From assembly GCF_000774145.1 (NCBI RefSeq), contig NZ_KN322985.1:874590-938589 (forward strand): 64,000 nt of DNA, read 5' to 3'. Origin of the DNA: Pseudomonas mediterranea CFBP 5447 (GTDB lineage Bacteria; Pseudomonadota; Gammaproteobacteria; Pseudomonadales; Pseudomonadaceae). The translations under genes and the position numbers were made by a program. The stretch's first letter is position 1. Every line of letters begins with the position of its first letter. The notes beneath the pieces are model-generated. The model made no database searches. It saw only the letters and a list, made by a program, of their open reading frames with translations, and had not been told where the DNA came from. Positions 1-8,140 of the stretch are shown here, in pieces.

Positions 1-307
1 AATGGCTCATGCCGTCCATCCCGACACCAAAGGACTGCACGGCCATGATTGCGCCATGTACGACGCTGGACCAGACCGTGAACCAGATCAGGCTCAGGTG
101 CTTCAGCGGATCCCGTGAAGCCCTCAGCAGGAATACGCCGAGGGTCGCGTAGAGGCCGACGATCATCAGCGGATAGTCGGAATGACCGCTGTGCCATGTC
201 CATCCGGATGGCCATAGCAACATCAGCGGCCAGATCGCAAACACGGAGATCAGACCCACCACGATCAAAACCATGCGCAGGGCGGTGAGTCTTTGGGGGT
301 CGTTCAT
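1..307 (-). CDS. DUF6632-type small membrane protein (partial)
   Basis: The reading frame starts at ATG 307 and runs off the left edge of the window, so only the first 102 residues are visible. It begins MNDPQRLTALRMVLIVVGL and has hydrophobic segments at about residues 10-32, 45-63 and 72-92. This is the pattern of the small polytopic proteins grouped as DUF6632, whose function is unknown. A motif SLIWFTVWSSVVHGAIM near residue 72 is typical as I recall the family. AAGAAGGAGCCCGCC lies just upstream of the start and supplies a ribosome binding site. The next gene on the same strand ends about 100 bases upstream, so the two may or may not be co-transcribed. The family call rests on recognition only. 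Confidence 0.72.
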   Translation of the reverse strand, partial: MNDPQRLTALRMVLIVVGLISVFAIWPLMLLWPSGWTWHSGHSDYPLMIVGLYATLGVFLLRASRDPLKHLSLIWFTVWSSVVHGAIMAVQSFGVGMDGMSH

Positions 308-405
308 GGCGGGCTCCTTCTTATTGTGACGAGGCTTTCGCCGGAACCGGACGCTGGTGAGTATAGGACGCAACTCGGATGTAGCGCGTTGTTGAAGTCG
401 GGAGG

Positions 406-1689
406 CTATCCCAGCAGTTGAAAAACAAAAGATTTATTGCTTGCGTCGTCGGCGCGCAGGTGACCTGCTACAACAATGGCGTTGTTGCTCTGAAGTGCAA
501 TGGCAGCACGGTCTACTTTTTTACCCAACCTAATGGATTTCCAGCCTACATCATTGAAAGAGGTGTCCGGCTTCCCGGTTGGCATATGGCGGCCGATAAT
601 TATATTTCTCTCGGCATAGGTCAATATGCCACAAGTCACAATATGGGCGTCCGACTGAATCGCGCAACCGGTCCAGAACGAGCCTTGGTTGTCCACCGTT
701 GGTTGAATCACGGGTCTACCCCCGTTGAAATCCATGTCCTGGGTTCCGTCTTGGTTCAGGCTCGCCAACACACCATTCGAAAAATGAACAACTTCGCGAG
801 CCCCCGTACCGCCACAGCCCAAGAGCTTTGAGTTTTTTTGAAGGACAAGTTTATCAATATCCCCAGGGCTCTGGTTGTTAAAGACAAAGCCATCGACGCC
901 AAAGTCAACGTCAAGTTCTCCTCTCGTGTTGACGCGCGCCCAAGCTCTGAGGGCACCCACTTGGTCACTTACCAAATAACCCGCCAAATAAAGGTGCTGG
1001 TCAATTCTGAGTGTCTGAGCCAAGACGGTGTCGTATTGGGGATGCTCGATGACGGCGGCGCCATTGTTGCCGAATTCTTTTATGAAATAACCACCTTCAT
1101 CAAAGTGCATGATGAGTGTCACGTTTTTTCTGTTGTGTACTCCTTTCAAACCGACATAAATATTTCCGTTATCAACAATGCACGACAGCCTTGGGTTGGA
1201 GGCGACGTAATCAGGGGTTGGATCTTCCTCGGTGATAAAAGTGGGCAACTGAATATTTGTATAGTCATAAGTAGGCACGAGATGCCCGGAAACCCCAAAA
1301 CTTTGATCCAGTGTTCCGTCAGGGTGGTAGCGGGCAAGCCCAAGCATGATTGGGCCACGGGAATTGCTTTGAGTAAGGCCTACGAGCAGGATTTTTCCAT
1401 CGGGTAATATTTTGATGTCCATACCCATGGAGTAAGCGTCAGGCATAAAGTCGCCGATAACTGATTCCCCGTTGTTGAAATTCCGATTTCTGGTGCCGTC
1501 AGGATTCAGGGCGGTGATGATATAACCGCCCATATTGGTGGCTACGGCGCCAGCTATGTATATCTTTCCTGCGGAATCAGTGACGACGGCGGCTGCGATT
1601 TCGCCCGGGATAGTCAAAAGTTGGCCATCGTTGAATGCGGGGTCGAAATCACCAGGTTGTTGTCGTTCGGTTGTGTTATTGGAAATCAT
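406..1689 (-). CDS. delta-60 repeat (beta-propeller-like) protein
   Basis: A 427-residue protein built from about seven copies of a 50-60-residue unit whose signature is LNPDGTRNRNFNNG, YHPDGTLDQSFG, VNTRGELDVDFG, LNQDGTQDMDFNGG and similar. This is the delta-60 repeat, which is predicted to form a beta-propeller; its ligand and role in Pseudomonas are unknown. No signal peptide or membrane segment is visible. The frame is open to 1779, but I chose ATG 1689 because AAAGGA precedes it by eight bases and the repeats begin soon after, while the upstream 30 residues are Cys/Gln/His-rich and unlike the rest. Its upstream region carries an unusual CTGT-N8-ACAG palindrome, reported separately. Confidence 0.8.
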   Translation of the reverse strand: MISNNTTERQQPGDFDPAFNDGQLLTIPGEIAAAVVTDSAGKIYIAGAVATNMGGYIITALNPDGTRNRNFNNGESVIGDFMPDAYSMGMDIKILPDGKILLVGLTQSNSRGPIMLGLARYHPDGTLDQSFGVSGHLVPTYDYTNIQLPTFITEEDPTPDYVASNPRLSCIVDNGNIYVGLKGVHNRKNVTLIMHFDEGGYFIKEFGNNGAAVIEHPQYDTVLAQTLRIDQHLYLAGYLVSDQVGALRAWARVNTRGELDVDFGVDGFVFNNQSPGDIDKLVLQKNSKLLGCGGTGAREVVHFSNGVLASLNQDGTQDMDFNGGRPVIQPTVDNQGSFWTGCAIQSDAHIVTCGILTYAERNIIIGRHMPTGKPDTSFNDVGWKSIRLGKKVDRAAIALQSNNAIVVAGHLRADDASNKSFVFQLLG

Positions 1690-2052
1690 GTCTATGTCCT
1701 TTCGGCAGGAGATGCAGAGGGCTAGGTAATCTGTAGAGGTGGCATCAGATAGGTGCCTGCAGTGTTGCTGCTGCAGCATGATGGTAGGGGGCGATCAACC
1801 CTCTGTAAGCTGTCAGGAATGACAGTTTTTTAGTCGGAGTTGCGCTGATAGAAGTTTTTTTTAGCGCTTTTAGTCAGCTCTGCTGCTGGTTTTTTGTTGG
1901 TCATTTCCTGTTCTTTATTTGCTCTGCGCTAAATACGCAGGAGCGACCTATTCGATCCATACCCAGACTACTACTGAGTTTCCAGCGTTTCGAAAATGTA
2001 ACTATTACCATGCTTAGTGACTTATAAAGCTGCGAGAATTTACCAAACTCCA
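1690..2052. other. AT-rich intergenic region with one hairpin
   Basis: No convincing gene. It holds the promoter region of the delta-60 repeat gene and an AT-rich stretch of T-runs. A perfect 6-bp hairpin at 1810-1825 is followed by six T residues on the plus strand. Confidence 0.6.
1810..1831 (+). promoter_or_regulatory. CTGT-N8-ACAG palindrome / terminator-like hairpin
   Basis: CTGTCA, loop GGAA, TGACAG, then TTTTTT. Read on the plus strand this is a compact intrinsic-terminator shape, but no plus-strand gene precedes it. Read as DNA it is a perfect palindrome about 120 bases upstream of the delta-60 gene and could be an operator. The spacing CTGT-N8-ACAG matches the LexA box layout, although its centre does not resemble the AT-rich LexA consensus. 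Confidence 0.35.
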
Positions 2053-2084
2053 AAAAATTAAAAGCCCGCTATTACACGGGCCTT
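2053..2084 (-). terminator. Terminator of the trehalose PTS operon
   Basis: On the minus strand the stem GGCCCG/CGGGCT with an eight-base loop is followed by TTTTAATTTTTT. It lies about 100 bases after the last gene of the operon. It is one of three sequence-related terminator modules in this window (also near 13390 and 15980). Confidence 0.75.
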
Positions 2085-2186
2085 CGATTGTCAGTGGATA
2101 CCGGTCAGAACCCGATGTCCAATCATCCCCACTTCGGCGGCATGCTCAGCTATGTACCCGACTCTACCGCCAGCCATCTTGACGGT

Positions 2187-2474
2187 TCAGGACGGCAAAC
2201 CGGTGATCAGGTGCACCACACCGTTGTCCAGCGACAACATCCCAGCCACCCCGGCGGCCTTCAACCCCGCCCGGTCTATCCGGGCGATATCTCGCAACTC
2301 CACGCGCAACCGCGTCAGTGCCACGGGCTGATGGTGCTTGAGATTATCTGCGCCGCCCAATGCGGCGACGATAGCCGGTGCGACGCCATCAACCGATGCC
2401 GCCAGCTTGGGCTCATCCGGCACCAGGTCCGGGGTCAGGGCTTTCCAGAATGTCCGCTGCAGTTTGTCAAACAT
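2187..2474 (-). CDS. Stand-alone PTS EIIB-like domain lacking the active cysteine
   Basis: A 95-residue protein starting at ATG 2474, two bases after the stop of the EIIA-HPr-EI gene, so the two are translationally linked. Residues 35-70 match the glucose-family EIIB fold (ALGGADNL...TRLRVELRD). The EIIB phosphorylation motif is C-x-T-R-L-R. Here it reads A52-L-T-R-L-R, with alanine in place of the phospho-accepting cysteine. TreP in the same operon keeps that cysteine (C28). The protein therefore cannot carry phosphate in the usual way and may be a regulator, a decoy for EIIA, or a decaying copy. It is the last gene before the operon terminator. The domain call is firm; any role is inference. 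Confidence 0.75.
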   Translation of the reverse strand: MFDKLQRTFWKALTPDLVPDEPKLAASVDGVAPAIVAALGGADNLKHHQPVALTRLRVELRDIARIDRAGLKAAGVAGMLSLDNGVVHLITGLPS

Positions 2475-2476
2475 GT

Positions 2477-5011
2477 TCAATGCTCCATGGCCAGTATGGT
2501 CGGGTCGACCGTGGATGAATGCGTACGCAGGATACCGCGCACCTGTTCGGCGCTTTCCCGACCCAGGGCCAGTTGGGCAAGCCTGCGGCATTCACTTAGG
2601 TCCCATTCACGCACGCACGCTTTTATTGTTGGAATCAACGGCACGCTGACCGAGAGTTCATCCACACCAAGCCCCAGCAAAACCGGTATCGCCAAGGGTT
2701 CCGATGCCAGTGCGCCACATACCCCGACCCATTTGCCCTGGGCATGCGCGGCATCGACGGTACGAGCGATCAGCCGCAGCACCGAGGGATGCAGGCTGTC
2801 GGCCTGGCTGGCCAGGCGTGGATGGTCTCGGTCCATGGCCATGGTGTACTGGGTCAGGTCGTTGGTGCCGATGGAAAAGAAATCCACTTCGGAAGCGAAC
2901 AGGTCAGCCATCAGGGCCGCCGCCGGAACCTCGATCATGATCCCCAGTTTCGGCTGCTCCTTCAGGCCCAGGTTGCCAACCTCTTCTTCCAGTATCCGCC
3001 GCGCCAGGCGCAATTCCGACAGTTGCGTAACCATGGGCAGCATGATGTGCAGGCGCGCCATTGCGGAGCAGGCGAGTATCGCCCGGAACTGCTCGCGCAA
3101 CAGTTGCGGCCGGTCCAGGCACAAGCGAATCCCGCGCATGCCCAGAAACGGATTGGCCTCGCGCTCCATCGGTACATAGGCCAATGGCTTGTCCCCACCC
3201 ACGTCCAGGGTGCGCACCACCAGGTTGCGCTCCGGGCCCAGCGCTCGGGCGACGGCGCTGTACAGGGCTGCCTGTTCGTCGTGCCCCGGTGGTTGCGTGC
3301 GATCCAGGTAAAGCAGTTCGGAGCGCAGCAGCCCCACCCCTTCACCTCCCAGGGTCATGGCCTGCTCCACGTCCCGTAACGAACCGACATTGGCGCTGAT
3401 CTCTACGCGGTGACCGTCGAGGGTTCGGGCCGGCAGGGCCGATTGTTCGAGGTCTCGCTGGCGGCGCTGACGCTGCTCGTCACGCTGGGCGCGGAATTGT
3501 TCGATCCGGGTCTGATCGGGATTCAAATGCAATTCGCCGCTGTCGGCATCCAGCAACACCTGGGTGCCATTGGCGACAGCCAGCACCTGTCCATGCATGC
3601 CACACAACGACGGCAAGCCCAGCGCTCGGGCGAGAATCGCCACATGGCTGGTCGCACCGCCATCAACCGTGACAAAACCGGCTATTCGCGAGGTATCCAG
3701 ACTGGCGGTCTGGGAGGGTGTCAGTTGCTCGGCCACCAGGATCGCACGCTCGGGCAATGTCCAGGCGTGTTCCTGTACCCCCAGGATCAACTTGAGCACC
3801 CGTTGCCCGACATCGGCCAGGTCCATTGCCCGTTCGACCAGCAAAGCACTGCCCAATTGCTGGAACAGTGCAGCGGTGGCCTCCGTAGCCGCGTTCCAGG
3901 CGAATGCCGCGCTCTTGCCCTCGAGGACAAGGGCTTGAGCGTGCTCCAGCAGGGTGGGATCTTCCAGCAACGCTTCATGGGCACGAAAAATCTGCGCCTG
4001 GACACTGCCTGCCGCTTCGCGTTGCAAGGTTCGCAACGCTTCAGCCGCCTGACCCAGCGCCTGGTCCAGGGCCGCTTGTTCAACCTGAATCCCGAGGCCC
4101 GCTTCGTCGATGTCCAGTACCTGCGAAGCGACTTGAACCACCTCGCCAAACGCCAGGCCGGGTGAAGCACAGACACCTCGCAGCCGGTCCGACATCGACG
4201 GTTCGGCCACGGGGGACGCCACCGGCGTCAACGGTACGGCAACCGTTTCGCCGCATCCCGACAGCAACAGGTGTTCCAAGGCTTCGATGGCTTGCCCGGC
4301 CTGAGGGCCGGAAGCGCTGATCTGCACGCTGTCGCCCTTGGCCGTTTGCAGCGCCATGATCGCCACCACGGACTTGGCATTGGCACCGGCCTGCTGCCGA
4401 TGCAGGCAGATGTCGGCATCGAATTCCTTGGCCGCCTCGGCGAACACCGCAGCAGGGCGAGCATGCAGGCCACATTCGTTGGGCACGATCAATGGCCTGG
4501 AAAACAGCGCCGAGCCCTGTTGCGCACCCGCGGCAGGCCTTGGTTCGCCCAAGCTGACTTGCAGCAGCGGGTCGCCACTCTCGACGCAGGAAGCCTGGTC
4601 TGCCAGCACGCTGAAAGGCTCGCCGCTGACCACCAGCACCAACGTCAACAGGCTGCGTGCATGGAGGGCGATGTAGTCGGCATCAAAATCGATCAGGGGC
4701 TGCCCGGCCTCGACGCGTTGACCCGCTTCCACCCGGGGAGTAAAGCCCTTGCCCGCCAGGTTCACCGTGTCCAGGCCAATGTGCATCAGCACCTGGACGC
4801 CGTTTTCCCCAGTGATACTCAGCGCATGGCCGCTGCCCTGGAGCGTGCCGACGACACCGGCCATCGGTGCGCAGAGGGTCTGGGACGTCGGGTCGATGCA
4901 GATCCCATCCCCCACTACACGACTGGAGAAGACCGGATCCGGTACATCGTCCAAAGGCATCAGGACCCCGGATAACGGCGCGAGCAATTGCAAGGGTTGC
5001 GTTGTGTTCAT
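2477..5011 (-). CDS. PTS EIIA-HPr-EI fusion protein
   Basis: An 844-residue fusion carrying every soluble phosphotransfer step from PEP to a glucose-family EIIB. Residues 1-145 are an EIIA(Glc)-type domain with active His77 in VLMHIGLDTV. Residues 168-255 are HPr with His183 in GLHARPA. Residues 275-835 are enzyme I with His456 in GGATSHVAI and the C-terminal PEP-binding barrel (FFSIGTNDLTQYTMAMDR). The order A-HPr-I is that of NagF-like proteins; FruB-type fusions carry a fructose-type EIIA. It lies downstream of the porin gene and just upstream of a small EIIB-like gene. In this locus it most likely phosphorylates TreP, which has no EIIA of its own, making the trehalose system self-sufficient. 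Confidence 0.92.
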   Translation of the reverse strand: MNTTQPLQLLAPLSGVLMPLDDVPDPVFSSRVVGDGICIDPTSQTLCAPMAGVVGTLQGSGHALSITGENGVQVLMHIGLDTVNLAGKGFTPRVEAGQRVEAGQPLIDFDADYIALHARSLLTLVLVVSGEPFSVLADQASCVESGDPLLQVSLGEPRPAAGAQQGSALFSRPLIVPNECGLHARPAAVFAEAAKEFDADICLHRQQAGANAKSVVAIMALQTAKGDSVQISASGPQAGQAIEALEHLLLSGCGETVAVPLTPVASPVAEPSMSDRLRGVCASPGLAFGEVVQVASQVLDIDEAGLGIQVEQAALDQALGQAAEALRTLQREAAGSVQAQIFRAHEALLEDPTLLEHAQALVLEGKSAAFAWNAATEATAALFQQLGSALLVERAMDLADVGQRVLKLILGVQEHAWTLPERAILVAEQLTPSQTASLDTSRIAGFVTVDGGATSHVAILARALGLPSLCGMHGQVLAVANGTQVLLDADSGELHLNPDQTRIEQFRAQRDEQRQRRQRDLEQSALPARTLDGHRVEISANVGSLRDVEQAMTLGGEGVGLLRSELLYLDRTQPPGHDEQAALYSAVARALGPERNLVVRTLDVGGDKPLAYVPMEREANPFLGMRGIRLCLDRPQLLREQFRAILACSAMARLHIMLPMVTQLSELRLARRILEEEVGNLGLKEQPKLGIMIEVPAAALMADLFASEVDFFSIGTNDLTQYTMAMDRDHPRLASQADSLHPSVLRLIARTVDAAHAQGKWVGVCGALASEPLAIPVLLGLGVDELSVSVPLIPTIKACVREWDLSECRRLAQLALGRESAEQVRGILRTHSSTVDPTILAMEH

Positions 5012-5083
5012 GACTTCACCTGCTGCTGTCTATTCTTGTTGGCATCGCGGCTATGAAGGCTCCGCCGACACGTACTACATGGG

Positions 5084-6307
5084 TCACTTCCACCAGTATT
5101 CGATCTGCACGCCGACGTTGGAGCCATGTCGCGCGTTGTCAAATGCGCCGGTGTCGGACAACGCCGACCCCGCCGCCAGTTGGTTGGCCGCACGCTGGGC
5201 CGCTTCGTTCCAGCTGGCATAGGTGTAATAAAGCCGTATCTCCGGTCGGGCCCAGAATTCCGGCCCCTTGGGCGACCAGGTGGGCGCAAAGGTAAACTTG
5301 CTCAGCTTGCGCGTGCCGTCGCTCGCCTGTACCTGGTCATGGCCCAGTTCAGCCACCAGCTTGAACTGGTCGGTGAGGGCGTAGGCCGGGCGAACCCCCA
5401 GCGACACCCAGTCCTGATCGCCGCCATCGCGGCGGATATCCTTCTGATAAACCGCCTGCACTTGCCCGCCGAAACGCGGCGTGACCTGCCAATCGAAGAA
5501 TTCAACCAGACGATAGCTCTTGTTGCTGTCGTCCAGGCCCGTATCGCCGGTATACCCCAGCCCGGTGCCGGGCCCCTCGCCATATTGCAAAGCCAGTTTA
5601 TTCTTGCCACCCAAAAAGGCCTGCTGCACATGCTGGGCGGTCAGGGCCCAGCCGCGATGGGCATCGCGACGGTCCGCCTGGTCGATGAAGCTCAAGCCCA
5701 ATTCCAACTCACCACCGGGGTTGGTCCTGAAACCGGCCACGTTGAAATCATGTCGATTGACCGGGTCTTTCTGATACAGGTTGTCCTTGCGCGAGAAGGC
5801 GTAGCTGTATTTCAGGCCGCCAATGAGTACATCCTCGATTCCCCCTCCGGTGGCGCTCTGGTTCCAATAGTAGAAATCGGAAATATGAATGTCGTTACGT
5901 TTGTAGTAACGCCGACCGGCCCATAGCGAACCGCCGTTCAGGCTGGGCATGTTCGACCACTGGGCGTACATCTGCGGCATTCGCGCGGCGCCGTTGTCAC
6001 CCTGGAACGTCGGCGTGCGGTCATAACGGTTGTACAACGACGCCATGCCATCCACGCTCAACACCGAACCGTCATCGAGAGTGAAAAGGTCCTGGCGCAG
6101 CTCCAGCTCGCCATATTGTTCGCATTCGTTGCCCAATCGGTACTTGCTCTGCGCCCCGGGCAACTGGAAACAGGATTGCGATCGACCATTGGTTGCACTG
6201 CCGACGCCGCTACGCAGGTAACCGGAAAACTCCAGTGCCTGGGCCGGAAATGGCAATGCCAGGCAGATGCAGGACACCGCAAGGCCCCGATTTATTGTTG
6301 TTTTCAT
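5084..6307 (-). CDS. LamB-family carbohydrate porin
   Basis: A 407-residue outer-membrane porin. The start ATG 6307 is preceded by AAGGAGCGGC and begins a classic signal peptide with cleavage after PAQA (about residue 24). The mature N-terminus LEFSGYLRSGVGS, then CFQLPGAQSKYRLGNECEQY and LWAGRRYYKRNDIHISDFYY, match maltoporin, including the two cysteines of the N-terminal loop. The chain ends in aromatic WWK, close to the usual C-terminal aromatic residue of beta-barrels. By context it admits trehalose or other alpha-glucosides to the periplasm for the TreP PTS. The frame extends 26 codons further upstream, but that part lacks a ribosome site and signal character. Confidence 0.9.
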   Translation of the reverse strand: MKTTINRGLAVSCICLALPFPAQALEFSGYLRSGVGSATNGRSQSCFQLPGAQSKYRLGNECEQYGELELRQDLFTLDDGSVLSVDGMASLYNRYDRTPTFQGDNGAARMPQMYAQWSNMPSLNGGSLWAGRRYYKRNDIHISDFYYWNQSATGGGIEDVLIGGLKYSYAFSRKDNLYQKDPVNRHDFNVAGFRTNPGGELELGLSFIDQADRRDAHRGWALTAQHVQQAFLGGKNKLALQYGEGPGTGLGYTGDTGLDDSNKSYRLVEFFDWQVTPRFGGQVQAVYQKDIRRDGGDQDWVSLGVRPAYALTDQFKLVAELGHDQVQASDGTRKLSKFTFAPTWSPKGPEFWARPEIRLYYTYASWNEAAQRAANQLAAGSALSDTGAFDNARHGSNVGVQIEYWWK

Positions 6308-6445
6308 ATGCCGCTCCTTGTTTTTTATTGTTTTTTGCTGCGCTTTCCCTTTGCCTGCCAACGAATGGGCGATAACCGGCCGCACGGTGCGGCGAGCGCA
6401 ACGTGGTCGCTGTCAGGCGATGCCTGGGTTTGAAAGGGTTTTGAT

Positions 6446-8089
6446 TCAATCGCTCAGGTGCACTACGAGCGACTCGTAGGGCCGCAGGTGCAACCGTCGA
6501 TCACGATGCTCTCGGTCGTAGTTACCGATCACCCATCGTTGCTTCATATCGGGGGTGATGATCCCGTCGGGCAACTCGACCTCGCAGTCACTGCCGTGGA
6601 AATGACTGATGACCAGCAGACGCTCGCCCTGCCCCTCGCGCAGGTACGCCCACACGAAGGGATGATCGGGCAACAGCAGGCGGTAGACGCCTTCCTGGAT
6701 CAAGGCTTCTTTACGACGCAGGGTTATCAGTTGGCGGTAAAAATGCAGTATTGATGTCGGATCTTGCCGTTGGTGTTCGACATTGATGAAGGCAGCATTG
6801 GCCGGCACGCCAATCCAGGGCTCGGCATGGCTGAAACCCGCGTTCGGTCCGGCCGTCCATTGCATCGGTGTACGCCCGTTGTCCCGCGACTTCTGCATGA
6901 TCGCTGCCATGGCGTCGGCTTCGGGCACACCGGCGTTACGCTGGAGACGAAAGATATTCAAGGTCTCGACGTCGCGGTACTGGTCGATGTGATCGAAGCC
7001 CGGATTGGTCATCCCCAGCTCTTCGCCCTGATACACGAAGGGCGTGCCCTGGAGGAAGTGCAACGCGGTGGCCAGCATTTTCGCCGAAGCCACCCGGTGC
7101 TCGCCGTCATTTCCGAAGCGCGAGACCACCCGCGGCTGGTCGTGATTACACCAGAACAGCGCATTCCAACCGCCGCCGGCCTGCATGCCGGTCTGCCAGT
7201 CGGACAAGATGCGTTTGAGCTGGAGGAAATCGAAGTCGGCTCGCACCCATTTCTGCAGGTTCGGATAATCCACCTTCAGATGGTGGAAATTGAAGGTCAT
7301 CGACAACTCACGCGAATCCGGGCACGAATAACGAATGCAGTGTTCGAGACTGGTGGACGACATCTCGCCCACGTTGATCAGGTCGAAACCCTCAAAGACC
7401 TCCTGGTGCATTTGCTGCAGATAACGATGTACGTTCGGGCCGTCGGTGTAGAAGCGCCGGCCATCGGTGTGGTCATCAGGAAAATCCGCCGGCTTGGAGA
7501 TCAGGTTGATGACGTCCAGGCGAAAGCCCCCTACGCCCTTGTCCCGCCAGAAGCGCATCATCTTGAACACTTCGGCACGCACCTGAGGGTTATCCCAGTT
7601 CAGGTCGGCCTGGGTGTGATCGAACAGGTGCAGGTAATACTGGCCGGTCTGCGCCTCGTACTCCCAGGCCGAACCGCCGAACTTGGACTCCCAACTGTTC
7701 GGTTGGTCGCGCCAGATGTAGAAGTCGCGATACGGGTTGTCGAGGCTGCTGCGGGCGGCCTGGAACCAGGGATGCTCGATGGACGTGTGATTGACCACGA
7801 TATCAAGCATCAACTTGATACCGCGCCTGCCGGCCTCGGCGATCAACAGCTCACAGTCAGCCATCGTGCCGTAGCTGGGGTCGATGGCGTAGTAGTCGCT
7901 GATGTCATAACCGTTATCGCGCTGTGGCGAACGCAGGAACGGCGTCAGCCACAGGTAATCCACCCCGAGCCAGTGCAGATAATCGAGCTTGTCCACGACC
8001 CCCAGCAAATCACCGGTCGGCTGACCGCCGTGGCTGTAGAAACTCTTCGGATAGATCTGATAGATCACGGAGCGTTGCCAGTCTTGCAT
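6446..8089 (-). CDS. treC: Trehalose-6-phosphate hydrolase (GH13)
   Basis: A 547-residue alpha-amylase-family enzyme (alpha,alpha-phosphotrehalase, called treA in Gram-positives). It cleaves the trehalose-6-phosphate formed by TreP into glucose and glucose-6-phosphate in the cytoplasm. GH13 motifs are all present: DIVVNHTS near residue 96, GGFRLDVIN with nucleophile Asp192, GEMSS with acid/base Glu242, and NHDQPR near 315. The length is normal for the family. It lies between treP (51 bases upstream) and the porin gene, as expected for a trehalose uptake operon. Other oligo-1,6-glucosidase specificities share these motifs, so the trehalose-6-phosphate assignment leans on the neighbouring PTS and TreR. 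Confidence 0.9.
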   Translation of the reverse strand: MQDWQRSVIYQIYPKSFYSHGGQPTGDLLGVVDKLDYLHWLGVDYLWLTPFLRSPQRDNGYDISDYYAIDPSYGTMADCELLIAEAGRRGIKLMLDIVVNHTSIEHPWFQAARSSLDNPYRDFYIWRDQPNSWESKFGGSAWEYEAQTGQYYLHLFDHTQADLNWDNPQVRAEVFKMMRFWRDKGVGGFRLDVINLISKPADFPDDHTDGRRFYTDGPNVHRYLQQMHQEVFEGFDLINVGEMSSTSLEHCIRYSCPDSRELSMTFNFHHLKVDYPNLQKWVRADFDFLQLKRILSDWQTGMQAGGGWNALFWCNHDQPRVVSRFGNDGEHRVASAKMLATALHFLQGTPFVYQGEELGMTNPGFDHIDQYRDVETLNIFRLQRNAGVPEADAMAAIMQKSRDNGRTPMQWTAGPNAGFSHAEPWIGVPANAAFINVEHQRQDPTSILHFYRQLITLRRKEALIQEGVYRLLLPDHPFVWAYLREGQGERLLVISHFHGSDCEVELPDGIITPDMKQRWVIGNYDREHRDRRLHLRPYESLVVHLSD

Positions 8090-8140
8090 GACGCGATTCC
8101 TTCAGTGCGGGCCCATGGCCCATCGTGGACAAGCCGGGGG

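Noticed and set aside
418..1407. Plus-strand open frames of 137 and 189 codons
   Set aside because: They lie wholly inside the delta-60 repeat gene on the other strand, whose repeat pattern is unmistakable; the plus-strand peptides match no family.
2091..2177. A 28-codon minus-strand ORF after the EIIB gene (MAGGRVGYIAEHAAEVGMIG...)
   Set aside because: It has no ribosome site and nothing recognisable; more likely untranslated 3' sequence before the operon terminator.
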